Assembly (NCBI GenBank): GCA_025769875.1
Contig: JAGFNK010000155.1
Coordinates: 43,911 to 107,910 of the forward strand
Origin: Russula earlei
Taxonomy: Eukaryota; Basidiomycota; Agaricomycetes; Russulales; Russulaceae
Direction of reading: 5' to 3'
DNA length: 64,000 nt
The position numbers and the translations under genes were made by a program. How positions within the stretch are numbered: the stretch's first letter is position 1; every line of letters starts with the position of its first letter. The notes beneath the pieces were generated by a model. It saw nothing but the letters and a program-made list of their open reading frames with translations, made no database searches and was not told the origin of the DNA. Positions 62,158-64,000 of the stretch are shown piece after piece.

Positions 62158-63521
62158 TGTCGCAAAGGCGCACGGCCTCGATGTCGACTCACCCACACAG
62201 CTATATGGCTGGCCGTGAATCGCTTACAAGAGTACATATATGCGTATTCCTTTCGTGCCATCTCCTCTTCGTCCTCACATCATCATCATCGTCGCTGCCA
62301 GCATGCCACCCTCACCCCCATCAACCGCCACATGCCCTCGCCCTCAACGCCCCCGCCTTCACCATGCACCGACAAGTCCCAACGCACAGCCGAAGAGCCC
62401 CGTACCACGCCGCCGTCTTCGTTGCCATTGGACGGTGTTGCTACTGTACATTTTGGTATGCTTTTCTCCCCTTTTTTACTAGACTCTCATTTTGTTAGTC
62501 AGAGATCTGCACGCCACCTATGTGTCCATTTCCCAGCCTGCCGCCGTCTTCCCTCTCCCTTTCTACTTCCACGCCCCCTCGCTCCTCTACCTCGCATCTG
62601 CCATCCAAGTTCTCCAATCATCCCACCCGCAATCGCATTCGGCAGCGCCATCAGCACCCAAGCGACCACACACCAGCACTCTCCCTATCCCCCCTCCAGC
62701 CTCTCCTTTGCATCGTCTCCCCCTCCTCGTGTCGCGACTCGACCACACCCCTCGTCACCACACCTGGCCTTGGCCATCCTTCACAAATTGCCACACGCCA
62801 CTACCACAGCCGCTGGAGACCACGACTTGATACCTCGCGTTGTCCAGCTTCAGTTCCCTTCTCACGTCTAGATTTCCTTTCATATGCCTGTCTTTTGTGC
62901 TTTTCCTGTCCCTTAGCCTTAGTTCCCACCTGTATCTGCTACCATGTTGAATAAAGTTGCCCTGTTGTTCCCTTATCATCTGTGTGAACCTGAGTGCAGT
63001 CGAATGAACAAACGCGTTCTCGCGTTCCCGCTAGGTGCTCCTCCTCTTTGGAGCTTCAGTCTTATGAAGTTAATTTGCATTCTTGGACACACTTCACCGC
63101 CCCATGGGCTCAGGTGTGCACTTCCTGGGGGGGCTCCTTCCTGGCACACGACTGTGCTACTGTCACACGATATGAGGGAAACGACGTTGCACACCACAAC
63201 GCTTGAGTCAAAAACACTATGGGGCTGCCTCAAGACAGCCCATGGGTACAACATGAGGGAAAAATAATAGATATAGACTGTGAATTTGAGTTGTAATTCA
63301 TCTAATACACATGTGGTGGCTTGAGTCCAGCTCCACCAATTCTCACTCAAATCTCATGAAACAATGGGGCTGCCTAGCCCTCATTCAGGCGATTCAGGGA
63401 CAATAAGTTTTATGTGAATTGAAGCTGTTTTGAGGGAGATATTTGCCCTGCACGTTTGAGAGGGTTTTCTGCGCCAATTTGGGTGGAATTCAAACTCCGC
63501 CAAGTGCACTGAAAACGGCAA
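62158..63521 (-). repeat. K right terminal inverted repeat (about 1.36 kb)
   Basis: Mirror of 55950-57316; ends CTGAAAACGGCAA followed by the duplicated TA. Confidence 0.92.
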
Positions 63522-63760
63522 TAAGTCCTTCCCCAATCAAGGAATCAACGTATGTGGCGGTACAGGAACATCTGGGACAGAAGCAATGCTACTCATTGCT
63601 TCTTCAGTACATCTTCTGAAAGATACGATCAACGCGCTCCGAATGTGATATCAAGGAACATAAACGATCAAGATCTGACGCACGCATAATGCAAACAGTG
63701 CAGTCCATAGTTCAGGTGTTCCGGCATCTTCCGGACCCCAAACCACTCGGTAACACCCCT

Positions 63761-64000
63761 GCTGAATGTTGGATCATGACCAACGATGTTCTTTGATAGG
63801 CTGCCGTCATTGTCAGACCAATTTTTGGATTCCAGGTTCCGTGTTATGAGATTCAAAGACCCATTCAGAAGAACAAAGCTTCTCGTGAGCGTCCTTGACC
63901 TCCGTCCAGACATTCCTCTCCGCTTGAGGTTTGGGCATAACTGATTTTGGGTTAATATCATCATAGAAGGTTTTAAGAAGGGTGCGCAACTCTTCAATGA
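63761..64000 (-). other. host fragment split by gypsy C, right side (possible exon)
   Basis: Minus strand is open in a frame reading EELRTLLKTFYDDINPK and later EVKDAHEKLCSSEWVFES, with a possible GT..AG intron (about 63822-63763) ending at the gypsy C insertion point. A second frame with basic residues is also open. I do not recognise the protein. Confidence 0.35.

Larger units (their letters stand above)
55950..63521 (+). mobile_element. Tc1/mariner-type DNA transposon K, 7572 bp with cargo gene
   Basis: Flanked by TA (55948-55949, 63522-63523). Ends are inverted (TTGCCGTTTTCAG and its complement) and the terminal inverted repeats extend about 1.37 kb. Inside: a multi-exon DDE transposase (plus), a divergently transcribed multi-exon cargo gene (minus), and an inner inverted duplication of the cargo promoter and first exon. 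It is several times larger than typical Tc1/mariner elements. Confidence 0.9.
45857..63755 (-). mobile_element. gypsy retrotransposon C, complete chromovirus-type with third ORF
   Basis: Both 588-bp LTRs are present (3' 45857-46444; 5' 55594-63755, split by transposon K), with perfect TSD CCCCT. Order on minus: self-priming site, gag, protease, RT, RNase H, integrase with chromodomain, then an extra ORF with a zinc knuckle. Two solo LTR I copies (46838-47665, 50939-51767) interrupt ORF3 and RNase H. Six in-frame TGA stops plus indels make it inactive. Confidence 0.96.
55594..63755 (-). repeat. gypsy C 5' LTR interrupted by transposon K (588 bp without insert)
   Basis: Left part 55594-55949, right part 63524-63755; together 588 bp, equal to the 3' LTR. 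Junction read from the duplicated TA around K. Confidence 0.95.

Noticed and set aside
61885..62871. 328-codon open frame in K
   Set aside because: It is a junction of truncated cargo exon 1 with terminal-repeat sequence, not a gene of its own.

Overview
The window looks like a repeat-dense, heterochromatin-like stretch of a filamentous fungal genome, most likely an Agaricomycete (Basidiomycota). This is inferred from short (48-91 nt) GT..AG introns, chromodomain gypsy elements, a multi-exon Tc1/mariner-type transposase, a cargo gene with a SAM-like C-terminus, and CpG-focused C-to-T decay. The species cannot be named from sequence alone. About 94% of the window is transposable element; only about 4 kb looks like residual host sequence.

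Layout, left to right. 1-4990: Ty3/gypsy element A (minus strand, running off the left edge), inserted in LTR family D (4991-5570). 5571-15718: decayed Ty1/copia element E2 (minus), split by a solo LTR A, a solo LTR B and a full copia element H (9542-15708, plus; itself split by solo LTR J). 15769-16596: solo LTR I. 16958-21157: internally deleted copia element F (plus). About 21508-35904: gypsy element B (minus), split by solo LTRs H, I, G and D and by the full copia element G (26691-33136, minus; itself split by a solo LTR A). 35905-42668: solo LTR G containing solo LTR D containing full copia element E (36128-41763, minus) containing solo LTR I. 42674-45856: host-derived island with a possible small secreted-protein gene and a broken RIB7 riboflavin gene (itself hit by a solo LTR G). 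45857-63755: chromovirus-type gypsy element C (minus) with both LTRs, holding two solo LTR I insertions and a 7.57-kb TA-flanked DNA transposon K (55950-63521). 63761-64000: the other side of the host sequence split by C.

Most boundaries come from 5-bp target-site duplications (TSDs) read directly from the sequence, so nesting order is well supported. Every element with visible coding sequence is damaged. Where an early stop can be compared with a conserved frame it is usually TGA at a former CGA, and differences between paired LTRs are almost all transitions, mostly at CpG. This points to methylation-linked deamination or a RIP-like process.

How the parts work: gypsy A, B and C encode gag, protease, RT, RNase H and integrase, with a -1 frameshift heptamer at the gag stop and a Tf1/sushi-like self-priming site next to the LTR. 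Copia elements use anticodon-arm (half-tRNA) primer sites: initiator tRNA-Met for G and H, elongator tRNA-Met for E, E2 and F. F shares primer site, polypurine tract and LTR design with E and was probably mobilised by an E-like element. The most unusual signal is a duplicated stem-loop plus direct-repeat module in the LTRs of the E/E2, F and H copia families, conserved in layout while its sequence differs between families and matches within each LTR.
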